Positions 8,743 to 18,656 of a stretch of DNA of 64,000 bases are shown here, piece by piece; position 1 is the stretch's first letter, and the number at the start of each line of letters is the position of its first letter. Made by a program: the position numbers and the translations under genes. Under the pieces are notes generated by a model that did not search any database, had not been told where the DNA came from, and saw only the letters and a program-made list of their open reading frames with translations. Where the stretch lies: NCBI RefSeq assembly GCF_003071365.1, contig NZ_CP028960.1, positions 2,834,501 to 2,898,500 of the forward strand, given 5' to 3'. The DNA is from Methyloceanibacter sp. wino2 (lineage in GTDB: Bacteria; Pseudomonadota; Alphaproteobacteria; Rhizobiales; Methyloligellaceae).

Positions 8743-10722
8743 ATGAGAGATCGACTGCCGCAATCGACCAGCGACGCCCTGCTCTCGGGCAGGGCCAGCC
8801 AGACGTCCGTCTTAGGCGAGCTGCTGCCCTATGTCTGGCAGAAGGGGCGGCGCGATCTGCAGACGCGCGTGGTCCTGGCGATCGTCGCACTGGTGCTGGC
8901 CAAGGTGGTCACGCTGGCGGTCCCGATCGCCTACAAGAACGCGGTCGACTACCTGACCGGCGCCGAGCAAGGCTCGGGCGCCGCGGCGGGCACGGGCTTC
9001 CTGGGTCTCGCGATCGTCCCGGCCATGCTGATCGTGGCCTATGGCGTCGGGCGCATCCTGATGGTGCTGTTTGCCCAGCTCCGGGACGTGATCTTCACGG
9101 TCGTGACCCAGAATGCGGTTCGCCAGCTCGCGAACCGGACTTTCCGTCATCTGCACAGCCTGTCTCTCAAGTTCCACCTGGAACGGCGCACGGGCGGGCT
9201 GAACCGCGTGATCGAGCGCGGTGTGAACGGCGTCGACACGATTCTGCGGATGGCGATCCTGAACATGATCCCGACGGCGGTGGAGCTCGTCATGATCGCG
9301 GGGCTTGTCGCCTGGTACTTCGGCTGGGTGTATGTCGCCGTGCTGTTCGTAATGGTCGTGGCCTATGTGTGGTTCACCTTCTTCGCCACCGAGAAGCGCC
9401 TCGCCATTCGCCGCGACATGAACGAGAGCGACACGGAGGCCAACTCCAAGGCCGTCGATAGCCTGCTCAATTTCGAGACGGTCAAATATTTCGGCAACGA
9501 GGATCTCGAGGCCCGGCGCTTCGATGCGTCCATGGCACGCTACGAGAAGGCGGCGGTCCGCACCTTCACCACGCTCGGGTTTTTGAACTCCGGACAGGCC
9601 ATCATCTTCAGCACCGGCATGGTCGTGTGCATGCTGCTCGCCGCGCGGGACGTCTCCCAAGGCATCCTGACCGTCGGCGACTTTGTGATGATCAACGCCA
9701 TTCTGATCCAGCTCTTCATGCCGCTGAATTTCATGGGCATGGTCTATCGCGAGATCAAGCAGGGACTGGTGGACATGGAGACCATGTTCGCGCTGCTGAA
9801 GGAGCCCGCCGAGATCGTCGACCATCCGGACGCGAAGCCGCTGCACGTCGACAACGGCGCAATTGCTTTCAAGAACGTCTCCTTCGCCTACGAGCCGGGC
9901 CGGCCCATTCTGAAAGACATTTCCTTCGAGGTGCCTCCGGGAAAGATGGTCGCCATTGTGGGGCCCTCCGGCGCGGGCAAGTCGACCATCTCGCGCATCC
10001 TGTTCCGCTTCTACGAGGTGAACCAGGGCGAGGTCACGATCGACGGACAGAACATCCAGGACGTGACGCAACGTTCGCTGCGCGCGGCGATCGGCATGGT
10101 TCCGCAGGACACGGTGCTGTTCAACGACACGATCGAATACAACATCCGCTATGGGCGCCCTGATGCGACCGAGGCCGAAGTTCACGAGGCGGCCCGGCTG
10201 GCGCAGATCGATGGATTCATTCTGGCGCTGCCGCAAGGCTACGACTCCCTTGTCGGTGAGCGCGGTCTGAAACTATCCGGCGGCGAGAAGCAGCGCGTGG
10301 CGATCGCCCGGACAATTCTGAAGGCGCCGCCTATTCTGATGCTGGACGAGGCGACGTCCGCGCTCGACAGCCATACCGAGAAAGAAATCCAGGATGCGCT
10401 CGAGCAGGTGGCGCGCGACCGCACGAGCCTCGTCATCGCGCACCGGCTCTCGACCGTGGTGCATGCGGACAACATCATCGTGCTCGACCAGGGGCGGATC
10501 GTGGAGCAGGGGCGGCATGCCGAGCTTCTGGCCAAGGACGGCCTCTATGCGAGCCTGTGGGCTCGCCAGCGCGAAGCGGACGAGGCTCGCGAAATCTTGG
10601 CGCATGCACGCGAAGCCGAAGACGCTGAAGAACAGCACGACGGACGTCAAGGTACCGGTTCGCCGGAAGAGCCTGTTGACGGCGACCGGCTTGAAGAGGA
10701 CGAGATGCTGGCGTCGAGCTAG
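8743..10722 (+). CDS. ABC exporter, Atm1/HMT1 type (fused membrane and ATPase domains)
   Basis: 659 residues; a half-transporter that would work as a homodimer in the inner membrane. Six membrane helices span roughly residues 45-330. The ATPase domain follows with Walker A GPSGAGKST near 407, signature LSGGEKQR near 511, Walker B ILMLDEATSALD and the H-loop IAHRLST. The NFETVKYFGNE segment is typical of the Atm1 subfamily, whose members export glutathione-linked sulfur or metal compounds from mitochondria and alphaproteobacteria. The charged C-terminal tail is unusually long and acidic. It is the first gene of a same-strand run that ends in sulfate-activation genes, which fits a sulfur role (inference). 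Confidence 0.9.
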   Translation: MRDRLPQSTSDALLSGRASQTSVLGELLPYVWQKGRRDLQTRVVLAIVALVLAKVVTLAVPIAYKNAVDYLTGAEQGSGAAAGTGFLGLAIVPAMLIVAYGVGRILMVLFAQLRDVIFTVVTQNAVRQLANRTFRHLHSLSLKFHLERRTGGLNRVIERGVNGVDTILRMAILNMIPTAVELVMIAGLVAWYFGWVYVAVLFVMVVAYVWFTFFATEKRLAIRRDMNESDTEANSKAVDSLLNFETVKYFGNEDLEARRFDASMARYEKAAVRTFTTLGFLNSGQAIIFSTGMVVCMLLAARDVSQGILTVGDFVMINAILIQLFMPLNFMGMVYREIKQGLVDMETMFALLKEPAEIVDHPDAKPLHVDNGAIAFKNVSFAYEPGRPILKDISFEVPPGKMVAIVGPSGAGKSTISRILFRFYEVNQGEVTIDGQNIQDVTQRSLRAAIGMVPQDTVLFNDTIEYNIRYGRPDATEAEVHEAARLAQIDGFILALPQGYDSLVGERGLKLSGGEKQRVAIARTILKAPPILMLDEATSALDSHTEKEIQDALEQVARDRTSLVIAHRLSTVVHADNIIVLDQGRIVEQGRHAELLAKDGLYASLWARQREADEAREILAHAREAEDAEEQHDGRQGTGSPEEPVDGDRLEEDEMLASS

Positions 10723-10742
10723 CCACGGGAACGGGAGAGGTT

Positions 10743-11447
10743 ATGGACGACCGGCACAACCTGCTTGATACTATTGCGAACGCCTTCGTGCCCATCCATC
10801 CGGATGGCTACAAGTTCGTGGCCATCGGCGCGATCGCGACGCTGGTCTTCTTCTTGTTCGCGCCGACGCTCGGCTGGCTCTGCGCGCTTCTGACCGTGTT
10901 CTGCGCCTATTTCTTCCGCGATCCGGAACGCGTGACGCCGGATCGGCCGGGGCTCGTGGTAAGCGCGGCGGACGGCAAAGTGTCGGCCGTGGTCGAAGAC
11001 GTCATGGCGCCGCGCGAGCTGGCGCTGGGGACGGCGGAGCTGACGCGCGTGTCCGTGTTCCTGTCCGTGTTCGACGTGCACATCATCCGTGCGCCGGTCG
11101 GCGGCAAGATCATCCACAGCACGTATGTGCACGGCGCCTTCTTCAATGCCGAGCTCGACAAGGCGAGCGAGGAGAACGAGCGCCAGGCCTTCGTGATCGA
11201 AACCAAGTCGGGCACCAAGATCGGTGTGGTCCTCATTGCCGGCCTGGTCGCGCGCCGGATAGTCCCCTTTGTGGGCGATGGTGATAGTCTGGAGGCCGGA
11301 CAGCGGATCGGCTTGATCCGCTTCGGAAGCCGTGTGGATCTTTATCTGCCGCAGGACAGCGACGTCTTGGGCGAGGTCGGTCAAACGGCCATCTCCGCCG
11401 AGACGGTGCTTGCCGTTCTGCCGGGCGAGGCCAAGGGAAGGGCGTAG
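10743..11447 (+). CDS. psd: Phosphatidylserine decarboxylase proenzyme
   Basis: Makes phosphatidylethanolamine from phosphatidylserine at the inner membrane. 234 residues, the short bacterial class. The autocleavage motif FGSR is at 194-197, so cleavage between Gly195 and Ser196 would leave the pyruvoyl group on the small chain. Two hydrophobic segments near residues 26-57 anchor it. It starts 20 bases after the ABC exporter and is followed six bases later by pssA, the enzyme that makes its substrate. Confidence 0.95.
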   Translation: MDDRHNLLDTIANAFVPIHPDGYKFVAIGAIATLVFFLFAPTLGWLCALLTVFCAYFFRDPERVTPDRPGLVVSAADGKVSAVVEDVMAPRELALGTAELTRVSVFLSVFDVHIIRAPVGGKIIHSTYVHGAFFNAELDKASEENERQAFVIETKSGTKIGVVLIAGLVARRIVPFVGDGDSLEAGQRIGLIRFGSRVDLYLPQDSDVLGEVGQTAISAETVLAVLPGEAKGRA

Positions 11448-11453
11448 GGGCCG

Positions 11454-12338
11454 ATGTTTCCTCCTTTCGATCCGGATCGCGACGACCGCAAGCTGCGGCA
11501 GCGGCTGCTGGTGCGCGGCGAGGTCCCCATCCGTGTTCTCATTCCCAACATCTTCACGCTGGTCGGGCTGTGTGCGGGGCTGACCGCGATCCGTATGGGG
11601 ATCGAGCATCGTTGGGACATGGCGGTGGCGGCGCTCGTCTTCGCGGCCTTTCTGGACGGGATCGACGGACACGTGGCGCGCCTCCTCAAAGCCTCGACGC
11701 GCTTCGGGGCCGAGCTGGACAGCCTCGCGGATTTCGTCAATTTCGGCGTGGCGCCGGCGATCATCCTCTTCGCCTGGTCCTTGGAGGATCTGCGCAGCCT
11801 CGGCTGGGTCGCGGTCCTGATCTTTGCGGTCTGTTCTGCCTTGCGCCTGGCCCGTTTCAACGTCTCGCTCAGCCAGACCGATCAGCCCATTTGGAAGAAA
11901 TCCTTCTTCGTGGGCGTGCCCGCGCCGGCCGGCGCCATCATCGTCCTGCTGCCGATTTACGCCCAGGATCTGGGGCTTCATTGGCCCAGCCTCACGCCCC
12001 TGGTGCTGCTCTACACGATTGGCGTGGCGCTGCTGATGGTGTCGAACGTGCCGACGTTCTCCATCAAGATGGTGGGCCAGCGCATCCATCGCGAATATGT
12101 GCCGCCCCTTTTTGTTCTGGCGGCTCTTTTTGTTGCCTTGCTCTTGACCTATCCAGCCCAGACCCTGTTTGTGGGGTCCCTGGTCTATCTTGCGCTGCTG
12201 CCCGTCAGCGCGTACCGCTACCTCATCGCAAAACGGAAAGCGGAAGCATTTGCCAAGGCACAGAACGGTGCGGGCACGGAACGAGACATTGGCTCGGATA
12301 AGGAGCCTGAGACGACACGTATGAGTACGGATTTATGA
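11454..12338 (+). CDS. pssA: CDP-diacylglycerol-serine O-phosphatidyltransferase
   Basis: Joins CDP-diacylglycerol and serine to give phosphatidylserine in the inner membrane. 294 residues with about eight hydrophobic helices. The CDP-alcohol phosphotransferase motif is complete: Asp71-Gly72, Ala75-Arg76, Gly85, Asp89, Asp93. It works with the preceding psd in phosphatidylethanolamine synthesis. Its stop overlaps the cysD start (ATGA), so cysD is translationally coupled to it although the pathways differ. Confidence 0.95.
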   Translation: MFPPFDPDRDDRKLRQRLLVRGEVPIRVLIPNIFTLVGLCAGLTAIRMGIEHRWDMAVAALVFAAFLDGIDGHVARLLKASTRFGAELDSLADFVNFGVAPAIILFAWSLEDLRSLGWVAVLIFAVCSALRLARFNVSLSQTDQPIWKKSFFVGVPAPAGAIIVLLPIYAQDLGLHWPSLTPLVLLYTIGVALLMVSNVPTFSIKMVGQRIHREYVPPLFVLAALFVALLLTYPAQTLFVGSLVYLALLPVSAYRYLIAKRKAEAFAKAQNGAGTERDIGSDKEPETTRMSTDL

Positions 12339-13243
12339 AGCAGGTTCTTTCGTCCTATCTCCGCCAGCTCGAGGCGGAAAGCATCTACATCATGCGCGAG
12401 GTTGCCGCGGAGTTTCGCAACCCGGTGATGCTGTATTCCATCGGCAAGGACTCGGCGGTGCTCTTGCACCTGGCGATGAAGGCCTTCTATCCCGGCAAGC
12501 CGCCGTTTCCGCTGCTCCATGTCGATACGACCTGGAAGTTCCGGGAGATGATCACGTTCCGGGATGCGGAAGCGAAGCGCCTCGGGGTGGACCTCACGGT
12601 TCACATCAACGAGGAAGGCGTTCGCAACGCCATTTCGCCGATCACGCACGGAAGTGCTCTGCACACGGACATCATGAAGACCGAAGCCTTGAAGCAGGCC
12701 TTCGCCAAATACGGCTTCGATGCGGCTTTCGGCGGTGCGCGCCGCGACGAAGAGAAGTCGCGCGCGAAGGAGCGTGTCTATTCGTTCCGGAACGCCTCCC
12801 ACAACTGGGATCCCAAACGTCAGCGGCCGGAGCTGTGGCACCTCGCCAACACCAAGGTGAATCCCGGCGAGAGCATGCGCGTGTTCCCCCTGTCCAACTG
12901 GACTGAGCTTGATGTGTGGACGTACATCTACCTGGAAGACATTCCGGTAGTGCCGCTGTATTTCGCGAAGGAACGCCCCGTGGTCGAGCGCGACGGTACG
13001 CTGATTATGGTGGACGACGACCGGCTGCCGCTCGAAGAGGGCGAGACGCCGCAGATGCGGAAAGTGCGCTTCCGCACGCTGGGTTGCTATCCGCTCACCG
13101 GCGCCATCGAATCCGAAGCGACGACATTGCCCGAGATCATTGAAGAACTGATCGCATCCCGCCATTCGGAACGGCAGGGACGCGTCATCGATCACGACCA
13201 GGTCGGGTCGATGGAGAAGAAAAAGCAGGAGGGCTACTTCTAA
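12335..13243 (+). CDS. cysD: Sulfate adenylyltransferase subunit 2
   Basis: Catalytic subunit of ATP sulfurylase, forming adenosine 5'-phosphosulfate from sulfate and ATP. 302 residues. The PP-loop is [11 protein letters not shown] from residue 36; [15 protein letters not shown] and the C-terminal [12 protein letters not shown] are hallmarks of CysD. It overlaps pssA by four bases and cysNC by one base (TAATG), so it forms a tight coupled unit with its GTPase partner. Confidence 0.96.
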   Translation: MKQVLSSYLRQLEAESIYIMREVAAEFRNPVMLYSIGKDSAVLLHLAMKAFYPGKPPFPLLHVDTTWKFREMITFRDAEAKRLGVDLTVHINEEGVRNAISPITHGSALHTDIMKTEALKQAFAKYGFDAAFGGARRDEEKSRAKERVYSFRNASHNWDPKRQRPELWHLANTKVNPGESMRVFPLSNWTELDVWTYIYLEDIPVVPLYFAKERPVVERDGTLIMVDDDRLPLEEGETPQMRKVRFRTLGCYPLTGAIESEATTLPEIIEELIASRHSERQGRVIDHDQVGSMEKKKQEGYF

Positions 13244-15162
13244 TGGCACGTCTTAGTGTTGTTGGCGGCACGAACGACGGTGCCAGCGACCGGCTCGCTG
13301 CGCGTCTCGTCGCCGAGGAAGATCGCGGCCTCTTGCGGTTCCTGACCTGCGGAAGCGTGGACGACGGCAAGAGCACGCTGATCGGCCGTCTTCTTTACGA
13401 CTCCCAGCTCGTCTTCGAAGACCAGTTGAAGAACGTGCAACGGGAGTCGAAGCGGCCTAATTCGACCATGGGTGCGGAGATCGATTTGTCACTCCTTGTC
13501 GACGGTCTCCAGGCCGAGCGCGAGCAGGGCATCACGATCGACGTGGCATATCGTTATTTCTCGACGCCCCAGCGGAAGTTCATCGTGGCCGATACGCCGG
13601 GCCATGTGCAGTACACACGGAACATGGCGACCGGCGCGTCGAACTGCGACTTCGGCGTGCTCCTGATCGATGCGCGCCAGGGCGTGCTGACCCAGACGCG
13701 TCGCCACGCCTGCATCCTGTCACTGCTCGGCATCAAGAAGGTCGCGCTGGCCGTCAACAAGATGGACCTGATCGATTTCGACCAGGAGCAGTTCCAGGCG
13801 ATCGTGGACGACTTCACGGCTTTCGCCGAGCCTCTGGGTTTCGAATCCATCGAGGCCATCCCGGTCTCGGCCTTGAAGGGCGACAATGTCACGGCCCCCA
13901 GCGCTCATATGCACTGGTATCACGGCCCGACTCTGCTCGGACATTTGGAGACGGTCGAGGTCAGCCGCAGCCGGGACAAGGATCCGTTCCGGTTCCCGGT
14001 GCAGTGGGTGAACCGGCCGCATCTGGATTTCCGCGGGGTCTCGGGCACCGTAGCCGGTGGCCGCATCGCGCCGGGCGACGAGGTTGTCATCCATCCGTCC
14101 GGCAAGCGCGTGCATGTCGCGCGGATCGTGACGGCCGATGGCGATCTGGATGCCGCGCAGGAAGGGGATGCGGTGACGCTGACCTTCGCGGAGGAGGTCG
14201 ACGCAAGCCGGGGCGATGTGATCACGACACCCGACTCCGAACCGTCCGTCGCGGATCAGCTTGCCGCGAGGATCATCTGGTTCGACGAAGAGGCCATGCT
14301 GCCGGGGCGCAACTACACGATCCGGTGTGGCACCCAGAGCGCCACGGCCACGGTGTCGTCGCTCAAGTACAAGCTCAATGTCGACAATCTGGATCACGTC
14401 GCTGGCAAGACCTTGGAAATGAACGAGGTGGGGCTGTGCAATCTCAGCATGACCAAGCCGCTCGTCTTCGATCCGTATGGCGACAACCCCGAGACTGGCA
14501 GCTTTATTCTGATCGACCGTTTCACGAACGCGACGGTCGCGGCCGGTATGGTCGAGTTCGGTCTTCGCCGCGCCACGAACGTCAAATGGCAGGAACTGTC
14601 GGTCGACAAAACATCCCGTGCGGGCCTCAAGGGACAAAAGCCTTGTGTGCTGTGGTTCACCGGTCTGTCCGGGTCCGGCAAGTCGACCATCGCCAACGCG
14701 CTCGAGAAGCGGCTGCATTCGCTGGGCCGCCACACCTACATGCTCGACGGCGACAACATTCGCCACGGGCTCAACAAGGACCTCGGCTTCACGGATGCGG
14801 ATCGGGTTGAGAACATCCGGCGCGTCGCGGAAGCGGCTCGGCTGTTCGTCGATGCGGGTCTCATCGTGATGGTGTCGTTCATCTCACCGTTCCGCTCGGA
14901 GCGGCGCATGGCGCGCGACATGGTCGGTGAAGGCGAGTTCATCGAGATCTATGTCGATACGCCGCTCGAGGTCTGCGAAGCCCGGGATCCGAAGGGCCTG
15001 TACCGCAAGGCGCGCGCCGGTTTGATCAAGAACTTCACCGGTATCGACTCGAGCTACGAACGCCCGGAGTCGCCGGAACTCGATCTGAATACGAGCGAAT
15101 TGACGCCGGAAGTCTTGGCCGAGCGCGTTCTAGTCGAGCTCAGACGCCGGGACGTCGTCTAG
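13243..15162 (+). CDS. cysNC: Bifunctional sulfate adenylyltransferase subunit 1 / APS kinase
   Basis: Fusion of the regulatory GTPase of ATP sulfurylase with APS kinase, giving PAPS. 639 residues. The GTPase part holds GSVDDGKST near residue 37, DTPGHVQY and NKMDL, followed by beta-barrel domains. The kinase part starts near 460 with the P-loop GLSGSGKST near 474 and [15 protein letters not shown]. Presence of the kinase means the cell can make PAPS for sulfation or for reduction by a PAPS reductase. It is the last gene of the Atm1-psd-pssA-cysD run. Confidence 0.96.
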   Translation: MARLSVVGGTNDGASDRLAARLVAEEDRGLLRFLTCGSVDDGKSTLIGRLLYDSQLVFEDQLKNVQRESKRPNSTMGAEIDLSLLVDGLQAEREQGITIDVAYRYFSTPQRKFIVADTPGHVQYTRNMATGASNCDFGVLLIDARQGVLTQTRRHACILSLLGIKKVALAVNKMDLIDFDQEQFQAIVDDFTAFAEPLGFESIEAIPVSALKGDNVTAPSAHMHWYHGPTLLGHLETVEVSRSRDKDPFRFPVQWVNRPHLDFRGVSGTVAGGRIAPGDEVVIHPSGKRVHVARIVTADGDLDAAQEGDAVTLTFAEEVDASRGDVITTPDSEPSVADQLAARIIWFDEEAMLPGRNYTIRCGTQSATATVSSLKYKLNVDNLDHVAGKTLEMNEVGLCNLSMTKPLVFDPYGDNPETGSFILIDRFTNATVAAGMVEFGLRRATNVKWQELSVDKTSRAGLKGQKPCVLWFTGLSGSGKSTIANALEKRLHSLGRHTYMLDGDNIRHGLNKDLGFTDADRVENIRRVAEAARLFVDAGLIVMVSFISPFRSERRMARDMVGEGEFIEIYVDTPLEVCEARDPKGLYRKARAGLIKNFTGIDSSYERPESPELDLNTSELTPEVLAERVLVELRRRDVV

Positions 15163-15182
15163 CACGCGCCCATCGCACCGAC

Positions 15183-15209
15183 GCCGTGCCCGCATAGGGT
15201 AGGCACGGC
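15183..15209. terminator. Hairpin between convergent cysNC and a hypothetical gene
   Basis: A perfect 8-bp stem GCCGTGCC/GGCACGGC (15183-15190 with 15202-15209) with an 11-base loop in the 58-base gap between convergent genes. There is no T-run on either side, so it may be a weak or Rho-assisted bidirectional terminator. Confidence 0.45.
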
Positions 15210-15220
15210 GGCGTCCGGTG

Positions 15221-15739
15221 TTAGGCCGCGAGCGCAAACACAAGCGCGATCGTCAGTACCGTCAGGGTCACCGCCGAGACGACCGAGCCTGCGACGATCA
15301 GGCCGGCTCTGCGCTGCCGTTCCTTGAAGTCCCGGATCAGCCCCCGAAGTTGAGGGTCGGCCGCTTGGGTCGATCGGGCCTGCATGTTGCGACGCTGCTG
15401 GGTTGCCGCCGTCTTGCCATCCTCGCGTTCGCCTGCGTGAGGGCTCTCCGGGACGTCCTGCCGTGGCTCGCCGGCCTGACGGCCGAGATAGGCCTCGACG
15501 AAGTCGAGATTGGCCGGCGGGGAGACGAAGTCGGCGGTCGTATCGGCGTCGACGAACACTTCGGCCGCGGGCGGTGCGGACAGGCGGTGGATGCCGCGGA
15601 CCTCGCCGAACTCTTGGGTGAAGGTGGCGCGCCGGGACTCGTGCAGCGCTTCCTGGAGCAACGCCGTCGCCCGGTGGACGGGATGCGTGACGGGGTTGCG
15701 AGACGGACTCGTCGGCAATGGCAGGCTGAATTCAGGCAT
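15221..15739 (-). CDS. Hypothetical tail-anchored protein
   Basis: 172 residues, no recognised family. The first 130 residues are polar with Pro/Ala/Arg/Glu-rich low-complexity stretches. The last 30 form one strongly hydrophobic helix (AGLIVAGSVVSAVTLTVLTIAL) ending at the C-terminus, so the protein is probably anchored by its tail with the bulk in the cytosol. It converges on cysNC. The ATG at 15739 has only a weak ribosome site. Codon use looks like the neighbours, which supports a real gene. Confidence 0.6.
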   Translation of the reverse strand: MPEFSLPLPTSPSRNPVTHPVHRATALLQEALHESRRATFTQEFGEVRGIHRLSAPPAAEVFVDADTTADFVSPPANLDFVEAYLGRQAGEPRQDVPESPHAGEREDGKTAATQQRRNMQARSTQAADPQLRGLIRDFKERQRRAGLIVAGSVVSAVTLTVLTIALVFALAA

Positions 15740-16012
15740 CGAAGAAGTTCCCTCTTTTGGCGGCAGCGTCCCGAGCTTGAAAGCCGGTCCGTACGCGCCT
15801 CACGCCCCCGTTCCCCAGACCGTCGGCCCAATGCGCGGCAGCCAAGACCTCTTTTGGTGCCGCGCTGGGGCCCGCTGACAGCCCGTGAGGACGCCGCCTC
15901 GGTCCTGCCGAGTGGCGGCGCTCCTTGAGACCCAATGCGCGAACGGGAAGTTCAGTTCCCGACAATTGTAGGGGTATTGAAATTTAGTGGATCGGCGCTC
16001 GGGTACGTCTCG

Positions 16013-17002
16013 TTACGCCTTTCCGGGCGACCCGCGATGCGGGCGGGACATCGCCGCCAGCATCCGCCGGTAGAGCGCGTAGGCGACCCGGTCGAGACCG
16101 AACCGGGCCGCAAGCGCGGCCGGAAGGACGTAGCGGGCATAGACACGGAGCAGGGCCTTATCAGGGTCATCTGCGTTCGCGCGAAGCCGTTTGAGAAGCC
16201 GCGGCGCCAAGTCGTAGTAGCGTGCGATCTCGGCGGGTCCACCCGCGCGCTCGGCTAGGACATCGTCGCGATAGCGGCGGAGGGTTCGGAGCTCGAAACA
16301 GTCGTCGGGCAGTCCCAGAGCCTCGCAGCAGGCCGTGGTGATGAAACAGCCTTCTGCCGAGGCGCACTGCTTGTTGTCGCGTTCGGTCGCCAGTGCGTCG
16401 CGCCGTGCGGTCGCCCAGTCGAGGGCCTGCCGCAAAACCTTGCAGTCGAGCGAGAAGCGGCAGTCCGCGTCCTGGCGCGCAAGATGCAGCACGATGTCCA
16501 TGCTATCTGCGTCACGGAGCAAGGGCGCTGTCGCGAGCGGTAGAACGATCCCGACCGTGTTGTCGTAGATGTCGGTGCAGTTGCCGCAGAGCGGGGTATC
16601 CACGACCACGTCGCTGCCGGGGGCTGTGGCCTTGAAGCGGCTGTCCGGGTCCAGGAGCAGCGTTTCCGGCAACGCCGTCCCCTCGGCACTGCCTTCGAGA
16701 AAGATGCGTCCGACGAACTCCGAATTGACCTCGGCGCTCAGCAGAACAGTGCAGGTCTTGGGATCGACCGCCGCAATATTGTTCTGAATTGCGCCCGCGC
16801 TGATATCGCTGGCCTGCGCCGTCCAGCCTCCGAAGGTCTTGGTGTCGAAGCAGTCCGGTTCGGACGCGGTCTCGTCGTCCGGCTCTTCGTCTTCCGGCTT
16901 CTCGTCTTGGGCTCTGGCGGGCAAGGGAAGTGCCAGCAAGCGGGAGCCGGCGAGTGTGCCCAGGAGAATGCCGAGCGCGCGGCGGCGGGTCTGTGTCAAC
17001 AT
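16013..17002 (-). CDS. Exported protein with CFI-box motif
   Basis: 329 residues from the ATG at 17002, chosen because it places a twin-arginine-like signal peptide at the start (QTRRRALGILLGTLAGSR, then a likely cleavage after LPARAQ). An acidic linker follows, then a domain with several cysteines. Near residue 230 comes CFITTACCEALGLPD, followed by ELRTLRRYRDDVL. That pairing is the CFI-box signature seen at the C-terminal part of various secreted bacterial proteins. Role unknown. It is transcribed away from the OprD-like porin. Confidence 0.7.
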   Translation of the reverse strand: MLTQTRRRALGILLGTLAGSRLLALPLPARAQDEKPEDEEPDDETASEPDCFDTKTFGGWTAQASDISAGAIQNNIAAVDPKTCTVLLSAEVNSEFVGRIFLEGSAEGTALPETLLLDPDSRFKATAPGSDVVVDTPLCGNCTDIYDNTVGIVLPLATAPLLRDADSMDIVLHLARQDADCRFSLDCKVLRQALDWATARRDALATERDNKQCASAEGCFITTACCEALGLPDDCFELRTLRRYRDDVLAERAGGPAEIARYYDLAPRLLKRLRANADDPDKALLRVYARYVLPAALAARFGLDRVAYALYRRMLAAMSRPHRGSPGKA

Positions 17003-17192
17003 CAGGCTGTCTTTTGGGGCGGTTGGTGAGTCTGGTGGAGGCGATCCTAGCAAAGCCAGGGGCTTAACGGCAGGCGGGCGGCGAGTCCATCCTCCCAGCA
17101 TGGCCTTGCCGGATGGTGATATCAGGGCCGGAATCGGGCCTGGTGCGGTAGACTGGTGGCGGGCCGACGGGGGAATCAAAGAGGGCAATCCA

Positions 17193-18635
17193 GTGAGGCG
17201 GCATGGGCCGGGGCGGGCAATCCGATATCTTGCCGTCTTCGCAGCGACTGTTTTCGTTTGCGCCGCGCCGTCTTTCGCCCCGGCGCAGGAAGCCCTCGAT
17301 TATCCTATCCCGTCGAATGCCGGCGAGGCCCTGAGCCCCATTCGAGAAGGCTTTACGGTACCGCTGCACCCGCGGGATGATCTGCGGGGGCCGGCGCCCA
17401 TGGTGGACCCGCGCGAAGTGCGTCTCGATGCGGCGCGGCAGACGCGTTGGCCCAATCTGCCGGCCTTTATTCGCGACAGTTCTATGCGCCTCGACAACCG
17501 TACCTATTGGTTCGACGAACATGATTTCGGGTACAGCACGCCGAAAGCCTTCACGACGGGCGGTTCGATCTCCCTCGAGTCCGGTTATCTCGCCGACTTT
17601 TTCCAGCTGCGGAGCGTCCTCTACACGTCACAGCCGCTCTACGCGAACGCGGCTGCCGGGAGGTCACTCAATCTGTCATGGGATGGCAATCAGATCACGA
17701 CACTGGGCCAGCTCAACGGCCGCATACGGTTTGCCGGTCAGCAAGTGACCGTCGGGCGTCAGATCGTGCGGACGCCCTACGTAAACCCTTACGACTCGCG
17801 GATGATCCCGATCACCTTCGAGGGCATCGTTCTGGTGCCGGACGACCAGGGCCCCGACCAGACCGTCGACTACATCGCCTCCTATCTCACGCAATACAAG
17901 CCGCGCGATCAGGCAAACTTCATCCCGTTCAGCGAAGGGCTCGGCGTCCCGCAAGACGAAGGGGTTCTCATCACCGGTGCGAGCTACCACAAGAACGGCT
18001 TCAACATCGGCGGCACCAATTATTGGATCGCCGACACGCTCAACACGGCCTACGGTGAGATCGACTATCTTCTGCCGTTCGGCGAGGGCAATGGCGGGCG
18101 CGGGCCGCAATTGCGCGTGGGCGCGAATATTCTGGATCAGCGCACGGTGGGCGCCTCGATGATCCCAGGTGCGCCATATGAGACCTATCAGGCCTCGGCG
18201 CGTTTCGTCGCGAGCTACCGGGGCCTCGTGGTCGAAGGGGCGGTGTCCAAGACCGGTGACGAAGCCAGTATTCAGAAGCCGTTCGGTTACAGCGCCTCCT
18301 ACGCCGGGATGCTGGTGACGAACTTCGAGCAGGCCGGTGTCGACGCCTTTCTCCTGTCTTTATCCTACGATTTCGCGCGCCTCGGCTTGCACGGCGTCAA
18401 GTTCAAGGCAGCCTTCGGTAAGGGCTGGGGGATCGAAGATCCTGTGACGAATGGAGACTTCTCCAACCAGCAGGAACTCGATCTCCGCTTTGTCTACGAG
18501 CCGCCGCGCGGGGCGTTGCAGGGCCTGCGCGTCGAGGTCGAATACATCGACTGGACGGTCTTCGACGATGCCTTGCCGAGCGATGATCTCACCCAGTTCC
18601 GGACCATCGTGAACTACACAGTGCCGTTGCTGTAG
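17193..18635 (+). CDS. OprD-family outer membrane porin
   Basis: 480 residues if it starts at the GTG at 17193, which follows an AGAGGG ribosome site and gives a proper signal peptide ending in APAQ. A longer upstream reading would run antisense through the CFI-box gene and was not chosen. The mature protein shows beta-strand alternation and OprD features: FIRDSSMRLDNRTYW near the N-terminus, GRQIVRTPYVNPYDSRMIP, and a terminal aromatic-poor strand ending VPLL. OprD porins take up small substrates such as amino acids or aromatic acids; the substrate is unknown here. It ends 21 bases before the convergent stress-protein gene. Confidence 0.8.
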   Translation: MRRHGPGRAIRYLAVFAATVFVCAAPSFAPAQEALDYPIPSNAGEALSPIREGFTVPLHPRDDLRGPAPMVDPREVRLDAARQTRWPNLPAFIRDSSMRLDNRTYWFDEHDFGYSTPKAFTTGGSISLESGYLADFFQLRSVLYTSQPLYANAAAGRSLNLSWDGNQITTLGQLNGRIRFAGQQVTVGRQIVRTPYVNPYDSRMIPITFEGIVLVPDDQGPDQTVDYIASYLTQYKPRDQANFIPFSEGLGVPQDEGVLITGASYHKNGFNIGGTNYWIADTLNTAYGEIDYLLPFGEGNGGRGPQLRVGANILDQRTVGASMIPGAPYETYQASARFVASYRGLVVEGAVSKTGDEASIQKPFGYSASYAGMLVTNFEQAGVDAFLLSLSYDFARLGLHGVKFKAAFGKGWGIEDPVTNGDFSNQQELDLRFVYEPPRGALQGLRVEVEYIDWTVFDDALPSDDLTQFRTIVNYTVPLL

Positions 18636-18656
18636 ATGCCGAAGCCACGGTCCCGC

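Noticed and set aside
8812-10236. A 474-residue minus-strand frame opposite the ABC exporter
   Set aside because: His/Asp/Arg-rich shadow of a clear ABC transporter gene.
16839-17192. N-terminal extension of the porin gene
   Set aside because: This stretch is antisense to the CFI-box gene, is low complexity (Ser-rich), and the true signal peptide starts at the GTG at 17193 with a good ribosome site.
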